This document shows positions 1 through 9,401 of a stretch of DNA of 64,000 nt, piece after piece (positions within the stretch are counted from its first letter, which is position 1; each line of letters opens with the position of its first letter). The stretch covers positions 496,001 through 560,000 of the forward strand of contig NZ_MIEH01000018.1 in the NCBI RefSeq assembly GCF_001754075.1. The letters are read 5' to 3'. The stretch is from Merdimonas faecis. Lineage in GTDB: Bacteria > Bacillota > Clostridia > Lachnospirales > Lachnospiraceae. The position numbers and the translations under genes are program-made. The notes beneath the pieces were generated by a model. That model worked only from the letters and a program-made list of their open reading frames with translations, searched no databases and had not been told where the DNA came from.

Positions 1-557
1 ACATGTGTATCATCCGGCAGAACCATCAGCTTTTCTTTGATTCCCCGGATCAGATCCTTCGTACTGCTTCCTTCAAAATCGGTCCTGCCCACTGATCGCT
101 GGAACAATGTGTCTCCGCTGAACAAAACACCCTCCGATTTTACATAGTAGCAGCATCCGCCCGGCGTATGTCCCGGCGTATGAAGCACCTGAAAATCATA
201 TCCTGCCAGAGAGAGCGTCTGTCCGTCCCGCAAGGGCGCAGCTCCCGCAAAAGTATAACCCGCGGTATAAATAGCAGACTGGTTCCACTGCGGATCCTCC
301 ATCATCTTCAGATCGTCTTCATGTACATATACCGGCACGGAATATTCTTTCAGAAATCCATCAATCCCCATAATGTGGTCAAAATGCCCATGTGTCAGAA
401 GGATGGCTTCGATCTTCAGCCCCTCTTCCCGAATATGATCCATCAGACGGGCCGGCGCTGCCGCCGGATCTACAACCACCGCCTGCTTTGTATCCTCATT
501 CACCGCCAGATAGCAGTTTGTACTGATAATACCTGTCACAAATTTTTCTACTCTCAT
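1..557 (-). CDS. MBL-fold metallo-hydrolase (glyoxalase II-like), 3' end outside window
   Basis: Partial gene: it starts at 557 and runs off the window edge at position 1. The metallo-beta-lactamase metal signature THGHFDHI is at about residues 55-62, the next metal histidine is in HTPGHTPGG near residue 130, and SGDTLF follows near 148. These are the hallmarks of the hydroxyacylglutathione hydrolase-like (GloB-type II) branch of zinc hydrolases, usually cytoplasmic thioester hydrolases. The ATG lies three bases after the relA stop, so the two are almost certainly co-transcribed; the same neighbour is common downstream of rel in Clostridia. The true substrate cannot be told from sequence. It is not an antibiotic beta-lactamase: there is no signal peptide and the family context differs. 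Confidence 0.85.
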   Translation of the reverse strand, partial: MRVEKFVTGIISTNCYLAVNEDTKQAVVVDPAAAPARLMDHIREEGLKIEAILLTHGHFDHIMGIDGFLKEYSVPVYVHEDDLKMMEDPQWNQSAIYTAGYTFAGAAPLRDGQTLSLAGYDFQVLHTPGHTPGGCCYYVKSEGVLFSGDTLFQRSVGRTDFEGSSTKDLIRGIKEKLMVLPDDTH

Positions 558-560
558 CTT

Positions 561-2909
561 TTAACCTGTTGTCCTTTCAATATCGATCACACCGTCCAGC
601 TGGCGAAGCTTCTCAATGATTTTTGTAAGCTCATCTCTGCCGTGTACAATAAATCCCGTCTCGATGGTGGCTGTTCCTTTCTTACTGGTCCGGACATTCA
701 TGGATTTCACATCCACATCCGCCTCCGTGAAGATCCGGGACATTTCCATCAAAAGACCCTGGCGGTCATAAGTATACATCTTGATCTCCGCAAGATACTG
801 GCCGCCGGCCTCTTCGGCCACATCACTCTCCCACTCGGCGTCTATAAGCCTTGCTCTTTCAGCTTCCGTCAGATGGATCATATTGACACAGTCTGTACGG
901 TGGATAGAAAGACCTCTTCCTCTGGTCACAAATCCCACGATCTCATCCCCCGGCACCGGATTACAGCATCTGGAGAACCGTACCGCCACATCATCAATTC
1001 CCTTGACCACAATACCGCTCTTGGATTTTGCGATATGGACACGGTTCTTTGCAGCCTCTGCCACCCGTTCCAGCACCACTTCGTCCGTAAGCTCCTGCTT
1101 ATGCTCCTTGTTGTACTCTTCCATCAAACGGTTTACCACCTGGCCCTCTTTCAGTCCTCCGTGACCAATGGCGGCAAGCACTGCATCCCAGTCCCGGAAT
1201 CCATACTTCTTCTGGACCACCTCCATATATCTGGAGTTCATGATATCACTGGGATTAATGCTTTTTGATTTGCAGTAAGAGGCAATCATTTCTTTTCCTT
1301 TGATGATATTGCTCTCTTTAAATTCCTTTTTAAACCATTGATTAATCTTATTTTTTGCCTGTGTACTTTTAACGATGTTCAGCCAGTCGCGGCTGGGACC
1401 TTTGGAATTCTGAGAGGTCAGGATCTCGATCCTGTCTCCGTTCTGGATTTTATAGTCAATATTAACCAGCTTTCCGTTTACACGGGCGCCTACCATCTTA
1501 TTTCCTACCGCACTGTGGATGGCATAGGCAAAATCGATCGGCGTTGATCCATTTGGAAGATTCTTCACGTCTCCCTGGGGTGTGAAGCAATATACATCCT
1601 CGGCAAACAGATCCAAATCCCCTTTGATCAGATTTAAAAACTCCCGGTTGTCCGACATGTCTCTTTGCCATTCCAGAATCTGACGGAGCCAGCTTAGCTT
1701 TTCTTCCTCCTGAGCCTCCACGCTCTTTCTTCCATCGTTGGACTCTTTATATTTCCAGTGGGCTGCAATACCGTACTCTGCCGTCTTATGCATTTCCTGG
1801 GTCCTGATCTGTATCTCGAAAGGCTGCCCCACCGAACTCATCAGCGTCGTGTGGAGCGACTGATACATATTTGGCTTCGGCATGGCAATATAATCCTTAA
1901 AACGTCCCGGAATCGGCGTATACATCTCATGGATCACACCCAAAGCCGCATAGCAGTCCTTCACGGAATCCACAATGATCCGCACTGCAAACAGATCATA
2001 AATCTGATCCACGGTCTTATCCTGATTGACCATTTTCTTATAAATACTGAAGAAGTGCTTAACTCTTCCGTTGACCTCTGCCTTAATGTTGGCATTTTTC
2101 ATATGGTCCGACACTTCGTCCACAATCTGCTGAACAAATTCTTCTCTTTCCGTCTTTCTTGCATTGATCTGCTTTACAAGATCAAAGAAAACCTCCGGCT
2201 GAGAATACTTAAGCGCCAGGTCGTCAAGCTCTGTCTTAATCTTGGAAATACCAAGCCTTTGGGCAATCGGAGCGTAGATGTCCATGGTCTCCTTTGCCTT
2301 TTCCTTCTGCTTGGCAGGCGTCATAAACTGCAGTGTCCGCATATTATGCAGACGGTCGGCAAGCTTAATGATAATAACCCGGATATCCTTCGCCATTGCA
2401 AGAAACATTTTTCTTAAGTTTTCCGCCTGCAGCTCCAGTTTATCCGAGGAATATGAAAGCTGGCCCAGCTTTGTGACCCCGTCTACCAAAAGCGCCACTT
2501 CCTCGCCAAATTCTCTTTTAATATCTTCATCTGTATATTTCGTATCCTCCACCACGTCATGGAGCATTCCTGCCGTGATCGTTTCCTTATCCATCTCCAG
2601 ATCCGCCAGGATAATAGATACCCACAGCGGATGAATGATATACGGCTCTCCCGATTTCCGGCATTGGTTCCCGTGCGCCGTCTTAGCCATCTGATATGCC
2701 TTGCTGATCATTGACACATCCGTCGACGGATGGTATTTCCGGATACGGGCGATTAACATGTCATACAGACGGTCCGGATCTTCATAATCGCCAGGTGCCT
2801 TTACCGCATGGCCATCCACGATCTTAAGTCCGCTCATAGTGTCTTCGGTAATAGACTCCGGCGCAATGCGCCCGTCGATCGCCTCATAAGTTGTCGTAGA
2901 CTTTGACAT
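561..2909 (-). CDS. relA: Bifunctional (p)ppGpp synthetase/hydrolase (RelA/SpoT homologue)
   Basis: A 782-residue long RSH enzyme that makes and degrades the stringent-response alarmone (p)ppGpp. Domains in order: a non-conserved N-terminal extension of about 45 residues; the HD hydrolase domain (HGNQCRKSGEPYIIHP, then LHDVVEDT); the synthetase domain (GRFKDYIAMPKPNMYQSLHT); a TGS domain (FTPQGDVKNLPNGSTPIDFA); a helical and zinc-finger-like region with RCCNPVPGD; and a C-terminal ACT domain. Both catalytic motifs are intact, so bifunctionality is expected. The start is supported by GAGAGGAGGCG upstream of ATG. It lies 34 bp downstream of apt and 3 bp before the hydrolase gene, a conserved recJ-apt-rel order in Clostridia. 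The N-terminal extension is longer than in Bacillus RelA. Confidence 0.96.
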   Translation of the reverse strand: MSKSTTTYEAIDGRIAPESITEDTMSGLKIVDGHAVKAPGDYEDPDRLYDMLIARIRKYHPSTDVSMISKAYQMAKTAHGNQCRKSGEPYIIHPLWVSIILADLEMDKETITAGMLHDVVEDTKYTDEDIKREFGEEVALLVDGVTKLGQLSYSSDKLELQAENLRKMFLAMAKDIRVIIIKLADRLHNMRTLQFMTPAKQKEKAKETMDIYAPIAQRLGISKIKTELDDLALKYSQPEVFFDLVKQINARKTEREEFVQQIVDEVSDHMKNANIKAEVNGRVKHFFSIYKKMVNQDKTVDQIYDLFAVRIIVDSVKDCYAALGVIHEMYTPIPGRFKDYIAMPKPNMYQSLHTTLMSSVGQPFEIQIRTQEMHKTAEYGIAAHWKYKESNDGRKSVEAQEEEKLSWLRQILEWQRDMSDNREFLNLIKGDLDLFAEDVYCFTPQGDVKNLPNGSTPIDFAYAIHSAVGNKMVGARVNGKLVNIDYKIQNGDRIEILTSQNSKGPSRDWLNIVKSTQAKNKINQWFKKEFKESNIIKGKEMIASYCKSKSINPSDIMNSRYMEVVQKKYGFRDWDAVLAAIGHGGLKEGQVVNRLMEEYNKEHKQELTDEVVLERVAEAAKNRVHIAKSKSGIVVKGIDDVAVRFSRCCNPVPGDEIVGFVTRGRGLSIHRTDCVNMIHLTEAERARLIDAEWESDVAEEAGGQYLAEIKMYTYDRQGLLMEMSRIFTEADVDVKSMNVRTSKKGTATIETGFIVHGRDELTKIIEKLRQLDGVIDIERTTG

Positions 2910-2943
2910 ATTAACGCCTCCTCTCTCTTCGTATTACAATCAT

Positions 2944-3468
2944 CTATTTTCCCGGATATATGATGACCGAATCTACATCATATTCCTTCAGACGTTCCCG
3001 TCCCTTAAGCCCGGCCAGCTCCATCAGGAACACGGCCTTCACTACTTCGCCGCCCAGTCCTTCCACCAGACGTATCATAGCCTCGTTGGTTCCTCCGGTA
3101 GCGATCAGATCATCCACCAGCACTACCTTCTGCCCCGGCTTTACAGCATCGCGATGCATCTCCAGTTCTGCAGTCCCATACTCCAGCTCATACTGGATAG
3201 ACACAGTCTCTCTGGGCAGCTTCCCTTTCTTCCGGATCGGGATGAATGGTTTATGCAGATTGTATGCGATCGGAGCTCCAAAGATAAATCCCCGGGACTC
3301 AGAGCCGGCAATCTGGTCAAACTCAAGACCTTTCAGCTTCTCCTGCATCAGATCGATCGCAAGCCTCAAACCGTCTGCATCCTGGAGTACACTAGTCACG
3401 TCCCGGAAAATAATTCCCGGCTCCGGAAAATCCGGAATACTGATTACATAGTCCTCGATCCGTTTCAT
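2944..3468 (-). CDS. apt: Adenine phosphoribosyltransferase
   Basis: A 174-residue purine salvage enzyme converting adenine and PRPP to AMP plus pyrophosphate in the cytoplasm. The PRPP-binding loop VVLVDDLIATGGT is present near residue 115, preceded by GSESRGFIFGAPIA and the RKKGKLP flap, all typical of Apt. Length matches the family (170-185). It lies between recJ upstream and relA downstream on the same strand. The 110-bp gap before it (3469-3578) shows no gene. Linkage of purine salvage to the (p)ppGpp gene is conserved in Firmicutes. Confidence 0.96.
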   Translation of the reverse strand: MKRIEDYVISIPDFPEPGIIFRDVTSVLQDADGLRLAIDLMQEKLKGLEFDQIAGSESRGFIFGAPIAYNLHKPFIPIRKKGKLPRETVSIQYELEYGTAELEMHRDAVKPGQKVVLVDDLIATGGTNEAMIRLVEGLGGEVVKAVFLMELAGLKGRERLKEYDVDSVIIYPGK

Positions 3469-3578
3469 CGTCTCGTCTCCATTCTCTTAAAAATACTAAT
3501 ACAATCTTAAGTATATCATTACTTTTCCCTATTTTCAAACTATTCTGTACATTTATAGCAGTACTTTCTTTCGCATTT

Positions 3579-5291
3579 TTACGCAGTCTGATAGTGAGTG
3601 ATCACAATCTGGGGCGTCGCCTGTCCCATATATTCATTCAGTGTGGGATAGTAGGTAATAGAAAGCAGCGTGTCTTTTCGCCCGGACAGATTCTCTACAT
3701 CACCAAAATATACTGCCTCCACTGTATTGCCATTTGCATCCACAGCCCGCATTTTCAGCACATTCTTCTTCCTTCCTATCACACGCATATCCATAAGCCG
3801 CACGTTTCTGGCCGCAAAAACAGGCTTTGTATTTCCTTTTCCAAACGGCTCCAGAAGCGCAAGCTCACGGATCAGCCCTTCCGTTACGCAGGAAAAAGGC
3901 ATTTCCATATCAATCACCACTTTTTCCGTCAGATCCTTGGGTGTCAACGTACAATGATCGTTGATCATCTTCCGGAAACTTTCCAGATTCTCCCGCTTCA
4001 TCGAAAGTCCCGCCGCCTGTCTGTGACCGCCAAATCGCATAAGAAGATCCTTGCACCGGCTCAATTCCTCATACATAGAATAGGCTTCGATGGAACGTCC
4101 GGATCCTTTTAATCCTTCACTTGCATTTGTCAGCACAAACGCCGGCTTATAATACCGTTCCCTTATCCTTCCGGCCACGATCCCGGCCAGACTTTCGTGG
4201 CAATCGGGAAGATAGATCACCAGCACCCGGTCTTCTTTCAACGCAGATGCTTCTACCATCAGCTCCGCTTCTTTCACCGCTTTTTCCGTCATTTCCTTAC
4301 GGCTGTCATTCAGTGCTTTCAGATCCCATGCCAGCTGGTCCGCCTCCTTCCTGGTCTTTGCCTCCAGCAGCCGAAGCGCCCTCTTGGCTGTGTCGAGCCG
4401 TCCGCTGGCGTTTAAGCAGGGACCAAGCACAAAACCGATATGATAGGCGCTGATGGTCTTATCCGCAAGGCCGGTACATTCGATCAGCGACCGGAGCCCC
4501 GGATTTCTGGTACGCTCCAGCATCTGCAGCCCTTCCTTTACGAAGATACGGTTTTCTCCTTTCAGATCCATCACGTCTCCTACCGTAGCAATAGCAACAT
4601 TTTCAATAAGATCGTCCAGATCTTCGGAGTCCCGCCCCATAGATTCCCAGAGAGCTTCCATGAGTTTATATGCCACTGCCGCTCCGCATAAATGCGGAAA
4701 AGGATATTCGCAGTCCGGACGTTTCGGATCCACTACCGCATCTGCCGGAGGCAGGAGATACTGCTTCTTGCCCCCCCACTCTTCAAAGGGCACCTCGTGG
4801 TGATCCGTTACGATCACAGTCATCCCCATATCTTTTCCAAAGGCAATCTCCTCAGCCGCCGCAATCCCATTGTCACAGGTGAGCACCGTGTCCACGCCGT
4901 CATCATATGCCCTCTGGACCAGGTGAATATTCAGCCCATATCCGTCCGTCATACGATCCGGAATATCATAGTCCGCATCTGCCCCCAGCCTCTTTAAACC
5001 TTCCAGTAAAATATAGGTGGCATTGACTCCATCAATATCATAATCTCCAATGACCCGGAGTCTCTTCCCTTCTTCCAGCTTTTCTCTCAGGATTTCCACA
5101 GCCTTGTCCATATCCTTCATCAGCATCCCGTCGCACAGGTCTCCGATCGTCCCGTTCAGATACTGTCCGATTGCTTCTTCTCCCACAACATCCCGGTTTC
5201 TGATCAGGCAGGCAAGCCTGGGACTGATCTGAAATTTTTTCCCGATTCCGGCAAAATCTGCTCCCTTCCGAAGCATTACCCATCGTTCCAT
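3579..5291 (-). CDS. recJ: Single-stranded-DNA-specific 5'-3' exonuclease RecJ
   Basis: A 570-residue DHH-family nuclease that degrades single-stranded DNA 5' to 3' in recombination and repair. Motif I GDYDIDGVNATY and motif III VTDHHEVP (the DHH signature) supply metal ligands; the DHHA1 region has GSGRSIEAY and FGGHRQAAGLSM; an OB-like domain follows at the C terminus. The frame is open for 60 codons further upstream, but the ATG at 5291 (MERWVMLRKG) is preceded by TAAGGAGTG at ideal spacing and gives the family start, so I use it. It follows secDF by about 100 bp with a hairpin between them. Length is typical of clostridial RecJ. Confidence 0.95.
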   Translation of the reverse strand: MERWVMLRKGADFAGIGKKFQISPRLACLIRNRDVVGEEAIGQYLNGTIGDLCDGMLMKDMDKAVEILREKLEEGKRLRVIGDYDIDGVNATYILLEGLKRLGADADYDIPDRMTDGYGLNIHLVQRAYDDGVDTVLTCDNGIAAAEEIAFGKDMGMTVIVTDHHEVPFEEWGGKKQYLLPPADAVVDPKRPDCEYPFPHLCGAAVAYKLMEALWESMGRDSEDLDDLIENVAIATVGDVMDLKGENRIFVKEGLQMLERTRNPGLRSLIECTGLADKTISAYHIGFVLGPCLNASGRLDTAKRALRLLEAKTRKEADQLAWDLKALNDSRKEMTEKAVKEAELMVEASALKEDRVLVIYLPDCHESLAGIVAGRIRERYYKPAFVLTNASEGLKGSGRSIEAYSMYEELSRCKDLLMRFGGHRQAAGLSMKRENLESFRKMINDHCTLTPKDLTEKVVIDMEMPFSCVTEGLIRELALLEPFGKGNTKPVFAARNVRLMDMRVIGRKKNVLKMRAVDANGNTVEAVYFGDVENLSGRKDTLLSITYYPTLNEYMGQATPQIVITHYQTA

Positions 5292-5335
5292 TTTTTCACT
5301 CCTTACGCCGCTATACATATAATAGTAATGCAAAA

Positions 5336-5372
5336 GAAACGGCCCGCCGTTCCTCCAGGCTGTGGCCGTTTC
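5336..5372 (-). terminator. Hairpin between secDF and recJ (weak terminator or attenuator)
   Basis: On the minus strand GAAACGGCC pairs with GGCCGTTTC across a GC-rich loop of about 19 bases. A short TTTTG run follows. It sits in the about 100-bp gap between the secDF stop and the recJ start. The poor U-tract suggests partial termination or a processing site rather than a full stop. Confidence 0.5.
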
Positions 5373-5392
5373 CCGTCTCATTTTTCTATTTG

Positions 5393-7564
5393 CTATTTCT
5401 TTCCTTTGCCTGCGGTCTTCTTTCCACCGATCTTTGTCTTCATTACATACCACAGGGCTGCCGTGATACATACAGAGGAATAAGCTCCCCAGACAATACC
5501 CACGATCAGCGGCAGTGCAAACTCACGGATGGAGCTGACACCCAGAATATACAGAACCGCAACCATGATGAATGTAGTCAGGTTCGTATAAATACTTCTG
5601 GTCAGTGTCTCTGTAACACTCTTGTTTACCAATAGCTTAAGGTCTGTGCTCCTTGTCTGGTAGCGCAGCTCCTCACGGATCCGGTCAAAGATAACGATAG
5701 TCGCATTGATCGAATAACCTACAATCGTCAGGATACATGCAATGAAAGTATTGCCAATAGCGATCCTGGATACCGCATAGAACAGGATAACTACCACCAC
5801 GTCATGTAACAGAGCCAGTACCGCACTGGTCGCAAACCGGATATCCTTAAATCTGAGCCAGATGTACAGCAGCATGAACACTGCGGCTGTCAAAACGGCC
5901 ACAACGGCGTCCTGACGCATTTCGCTGCTCACCGTAGAGCTGATATTTTCTGCAGTGATCGTATCTGCATCAACCTGGAAATTATCTACCAGAGCCTGAT
6001 TGAGCGCCTCACGCTGGTCAAGATCCAGAGCAACCGTCTTGATGATGACCTGATTGCTTCCTTCTACCTTCTGTGTCTGGACATTGTTGTCTCCCGTTAC
6101 TTCCTCTACCACCGGGACGATCTCCTGATCGATCTCATTAATCGTATAATCCTTATCAAAGTCTACCGTCGTTGATGTTCCACCTTCAAATTCCAGGCCA
6201 TAGGCAAAAGCGCCCCGTCCCTGCGAATAATTATAGCCCAGCACTCCAAGACCGATAAGCATCACGGCAATAGAAAGGGTAAAGAAGTATTTCTTCTTCC
6301 CGATGAAATCAATAGGCTGACGTTCTTTTTTCGGATGATAATAAAGCTTTTCGCCCCGAAGTCCCACAGCATAGAACGCAAAAACAATAATCCTGGTAAT
6401 CACCAGCGCCGTGAACATGGATACCACAATACCGATTGCCAGCGTCTGCGCAAAGCCTTTGACCGTTCCGGATCCCATAAACCACAGCACCGCAGCAGCG
6501 ATCAGGGTGGTCACGTTTCCGTCTATAATAGCTGACATGGCCTTCTGGAAACCGGCCTTCAGTGCATTCTTAATACTCTTCCCTCTTGCCATCTCCTCGC
6601 GGACACGTGCAAATATAATAACATTTGCATCCACAGCCATACCGATACTCAAGACGATACCGGCAATACCCGGAAGCGTCAGCGTCACATTAAACGCATT
6701 GAGGATCACCAGCACAAGCTCTGTATAAATCACGAGCGCAATGCCTGCCGCCAGGCCGGGCAGATAATAAACGCAGATCATAAAGATGAACACCAGGCCA
6801 AAACCGATCGCACCTGCCATAAGGCTGGTACTGATCGCCTCTTCACCCAGCTGGGCCCCTACTACATTAGAACGGAGTTCCTTAAGCTCCAACTGAAGTC
6901 CTCCGATACGGATCGTAGACGCCAGGTTATCTGCCTCTTCATACGTGAAATTACCGGTAATATATGCGGTTCCGCCTGTGATCGCCGACTGCACTGTCGG
7001 GCTGCTGATCGTCTCGCCGTCATAGATAATGGAAATCGGCTGTCCAATGTTCGCCTCTGTTGCATCTGCAAACTTCTGGGTGCCTTCATCATTCAGGACC
7101 AGTTCCACAGAGTACTCCGCATTTCCCATATCGTCCTGTCCGGACTGCACACTGGCCGTCTGTACGTCTGCCCCGGTGATCACCGACTCGCCGTCGGAGG
7201 TCTGAAATTCCAGGGAGCCCGGCTTTCCAAGCTCGTCCAGGATCTGGTTGGCATCTGTTACACCCGGGATCTCAATACTGATCCGGTCATCGCCCTCCTG
7301 GTATACGCTGGCTTCCGTGCTGTACTGTTCCACACGGAGCTGCAATTTATAGATGGTATCACTCATCTGTTCCGCCGTCGGATTTTCATCCTCTACCTGA
7401 TAGGTAATGCTGACACCGCCGGCCAGGTCCAGACCCAGCTTGATATTTCTCATTGCGCCGGTTCCGGTCTTTCCAAAGCCTACCGCTGTCGTAAATCCCA
7501 GAAAGATAATCACAACCGCCATAAGTATCAGGCTGATGATCCCTTTCTTCTTATTCATCTTCAT
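5393..7564 (-). CDS. secDF: Protein translocase subunit SecDF (fused SecD-SecF)
   Basis: A single polypeptide (about 723 residues from the ATG at 7564) combining SecD and SecF, the proton-driven RND-type accessory motor of Sec export in the membrane. TM1 is near the N terminus (MNKKKGIISLILMAVVII), then the periplasmic-type P1 region (LGLDLAGGVSITYQV), five TM segments with GMAVDANVIIFARVREE, a second N-terminal TM, a smaller extracellular domain (GLEFEGGTSTTVDFD), and five TM segments with GYSINATIVIFDRIREE. A slightly longer open frame exists to 7609, but GGAAAGGAAG sits best for MKMNKKKG. It overlaps the scfB stop by 14 bases, so the two are translationally coupled. Confidence 0.95.
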   Translation of the reverse strand: MKMNKKKGIISLILMAVVIIFLGFTTAVGFGKTGTGAMRNIKLGLDLAGGVSITYQVEDENPTAEQMSDTIYKLQLRVEQYSTEASVYQEGDDRISIEIPGVTDANQILDELGKPGSLEFQTSDGESVITGADVQTASVQSGQDDMGNAEYSVELVLNDEGTQKFADATEANIGQPISIIYDGETISSPTVQSAITGGTAYITGNFTYEEADNLASTIRIGGLQLELKELRSNVVGAQLGEEAISTSLMAGAIGFGLVFIFMICVYYLPGLAAGIALVIYTELVLVILNAFNVTLTLPGIAGIVLSIGMAVDANVIIFARVREEMARGKSIKNALKAGFQKAMSAIIDGNVTTLIAAAVLWFMGSGTVKGFAQTLAIGIVVSMFTALVITRIIVFAFYAVGLRGEKLYYHPKKERQPIDFIGKKKYFFTLSIAVMLIGLGVLGYNYSQGRGAFAYGLEFEGGTSTTVDFDKDYTINEIDQEIVPVVEEVTGDNNVQTQKVEGSNQVIIKTVALDLDQREALNQALVDNFQVDADTITAENISSTVSSEMRQDAVVAVLTAAVFMLLYIWLRFKDIRFATSAVLALLHDVVVVILFYAVSRIAIGNTFIACILTIVGYSINATIVIFDRIREELRYQTRSTDLKLLVNKSVTETLTRSIYTNLTTFIMVAVLYILGVSSIREFALPLIVGIVWGAYSSVCITAALWYVMKTKIGGKKTAGKGKK

Positions 7565-8996
7565 GTTCCGATACTTCCTTTCCTGCATTTTCCCGCATCG
7601 CTTCCGCATCCGCCAGAGCGGCCTTGATCATGATCGCACACTCTACACGTTTACGCTGCATCTCGCAGCCGATCTCATATGTATCATGGATCGTCCCATG
7701 GAAATTATAGGCATTAGCCATACAGCCTCCGCTGCAGTAAAACTTTGCAAAGCAATTCCGGCATTTCTCCTTGGAATAGACATTGCAGCTGCGGAAATCA
7801 TCCGCAATCTCCGGTCTTTTGATCCCTTCGTCCACATTTCCCATCAGGAACTCTTCCTGTCCTACGAACTGGTGACAGGGATACAGGTCTCCCCACGGCG
7901 TAACAGCCAGGTACTCAGTGCCGGAACCGCACCCGGAAAGCCTCTTGGCAAGACACGGACCGCCATCCAGATCGATCATGAAATGGAAGAAATTAAAGCC
8001 TCTTCCTTCCTGTTCTCTCTGGATCATGATCTTTGCCAGCTTATCGTATTCTTCCATGATCTTCGGCAGGTCCTCTTCCCGGATCGCATAAGGATCTGTC
8101 TCATCCCCTACCACTGGCTCAATGGACATCTGCTTAAAGCCCAGGTCTGCAAAATGCAGGATGTCTTCTGAAAAATCAAGATTATTTCTGGTAAATGTTC
8201 CACGGATGTAATAGCGCTCCTGTCCGCGGCTGTCGGCAAGCTTCTGGAACTTGGGAACGATCAGGTCATAGCTTCCCTTTCCATTGCGGAACGGGCGCAT
8301 CTGATCGTTGATCTCTTTCCTTCCGTCCAGACTTAGGACCACATTGTCCATCTCCTTGTTGATGAACTCCTGGATCTCATCGTTTAACAGGACGCCGTTG
8401 GTCGTAACGGTGAAGCGGAAATGCTTGTCATAGAGCTTTTCCTGCTCTCTTCCGTAAGCTACCAGGTCTTTCACCACCTGCCAGTTCATCAGCGGCTCCC
8501 CGCCGAAGAAGTCCACTTCCAGATTTCTCCGGTTTCCGGAATTGGCGATCAGGAAATCCAGCGCCTTTTTCCCGACCTCGAAGCTCATCAGCGCACGTCT
8601 TCCATGATATTCGCCTTCCTCTGCAAAGCAGTATTTACATGCCAGGTTGCAGTCATGGGCAATATGCAGACACAGCGCCTTTACCACCGTCTTGCGCTTC
8701 TTCACCTCGTCTACCATACACTCGTAAACGTCCGGTACAAACAACTGTCCTGCTTCGGTAAGCTCCGCCAGATCATCCAGTACGTCCTTCAGATCTTCTG
8801 CCGGATAAACACCGCCTAATTTTTCCTCCACGAGCCCGTATACCGACGGTTCCTTAAGCTCTGCGACAGTATAATCCCTGCCATTTTCGTTCAATACCGC
8901 GATCACGTCATAGCACAGGTCGTCCACCACATGAACGGCGCCGCTGCAGACATCCAGAACGATATTGTATCCGTTGTTTTTATATTGATGAATCAA
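7551..8996 (-). CDS. scfB: SCIFF peptide maturase ScfB (radical SAM, thioether-forming)
   Basis: A 481-residue radical SAM/SPASM enzyme that installs thioether cross-links in the six-cysteine SCIFF peptide. The radical SAM cluster is HDCNLACKYCF (Cys116, Cys120, Cys123), and the SAM-binding FFGGEP follows. The C-terminal SPASM region carries further cluster cysteines (GGPCLAKRLSGCGSG, YPCHQF, CNVYSKEKCRNC, KFYCSGGCMANAYN, IGCEMQ). The N terminus resembles a RiPP recognition element. The start is the TTG at 8996 (GGAAGGGG upstream); no better ATG lies in frame. The substrate gene scfA is 132 bp upstream and secDF overlaps downstream, the near-universal clostridial arrangement. Confidence 0.95.
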   Translation of the reverse strand: MIHQYKNNGYNIVLDVCSGAVHVVDDLCYDVIAVLNENGRDYTVAELKEPSVYGLVEEKLGGVYPAEDLKDVLDDLAELTEAGQLFVPDVYECMVDEVKKRKTVVKALCLHIAHDCNLACKYCFAEEGEYHGRRALMSFEVGKKALDFLIANSGNRRNLEVDFFGGEPLMNWQVVKDLVAYGREQEKLYDKHFRFTVTTNGVLLNDEIQEFINKEMDNVVLSLDGRKEINDQMRPFRNGKGSYDLIVPKFQKLADSRGQERYYIRGTFTRNNLDFSEDILHFADLGFKQMSIEPVVGDETDPYAIREEDLPKIMEEYDKLAKIMIQREQEGRGFNFFHFMIDLDGGPCLAKRLSGCGSGTEYLAVTPWGDLYPCHQFVGQEEFLMGNVDEGIKRPEIADDFRSCNVYSKEKCRNCFAKFYCSGGCMANAYNFHGTIHDTYEIGCEMQRKRVECAIMIKAALADAEAMRENAGKEVSEHEDE

Positions 8997-9128
8997 GGTA
9001 ATACCCCTTCCTACTACTATCCTCTTCCTAAAATTCTCTGCGATACAACAACAGAGAGCCTGGCTTCCCAGACTCTCGAAGCTGTAATGCTCTTTGGCAG
9101 TACGTTTTTCGTATTCCTGATGCGTCCT

Positions 9129-9272
9129 TTACTTGTTCTGTTCGCAGGTCTGATTTCCTACAGTACAGGAAGTCTTGCACGCAGACTGGCAGGATGTCTG
9201 ACATTCGCCGCATCCGCTCTTCTTCAGGTTATTGTTCATGGTCTGTGTATTTAATGTTTTCACATGTTTCAT
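9129..9272 (-). CDS. scfA: SCIFF peptide ScfA (six-cysteine RiPP precursor)
   Basis: A 47-residue peptide found by reading the minus strand upstream of scfB. It begins MKHVKTLNTQTMNNNLKKSG and carries six cysteines at residues 21, 24, 28, 32, 36 and 43 in the pattern CGECQTSCQSACKTSCT, with the last Cys near the C terminus. This matches the six-cysteines-in-forty-five-residues family. The ATG at 9272 is preceded by AAGGAGGG with 8-base spacing. An overlapping out-of-frame ATG at 9279 is too close to the ribosome site. Threonines between cysteines are the expected thioether acceptors. Its biological role is not established. Confidence 0.95.
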   Translation of the reverse strand: MKHVKTLNTQTMNNNLKKSGCGECQTSCQSACKTSCTVGNQTCEQNK

Positions 9273-9341
9273 GGTACATTCCCTCCTTATTTTTCCTTAA
9301 CTTATGCTATTATATCATCTTACCTGCGATTACGCAATCCA

Positions 9342-9389
9342 TTTTTCTTAAGTCTATGCAGCCCGTTTTTCTTAAGTCTATGCAGCCCG
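9342..9389. repeat. Perfect 24-bp tandem duplication between scfA and the TIGR04086 gene
   Basis: Positions 9342-9365 and 9366-9389 are identical 24-bp units beginning tttttcttaag. They lie in the intergenic gap between the TIGR04086 gene stop (9402) and the scfA ribosome site. This looks like a recent slippage or duplication event in the leader of scfA. Confidence 0.9.
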
Positions 9390-9401
9390 TCCCTGCCATC
9401 G

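Noticed and set aside
1-557. Resistance metallo-beta-lactamase
   Set aside because: HxHxDH fits the whole superfamily; no signal peptide, and context and motifs match glyoxalase II-like housekeeping hydrolases.
168-1268. Long plus-strand open frame (366 codons) across the rel gene
   Set aside because: It is antisense to the conserved relA coding sequence, has no ribosome site and no recognisable domain.
3579-5471. Longer 630-codon version of recJ
   Set aside because: The extra 60 codons run into secDF and lack family similarity; AAGGAG marks the start at 5291.
9028-9213. 61-codon minus-strand frame overlapping scfA
   Set aside because: Different frame from the six-cysteine peptide, lacks a ribosome site; scfA explains the region.
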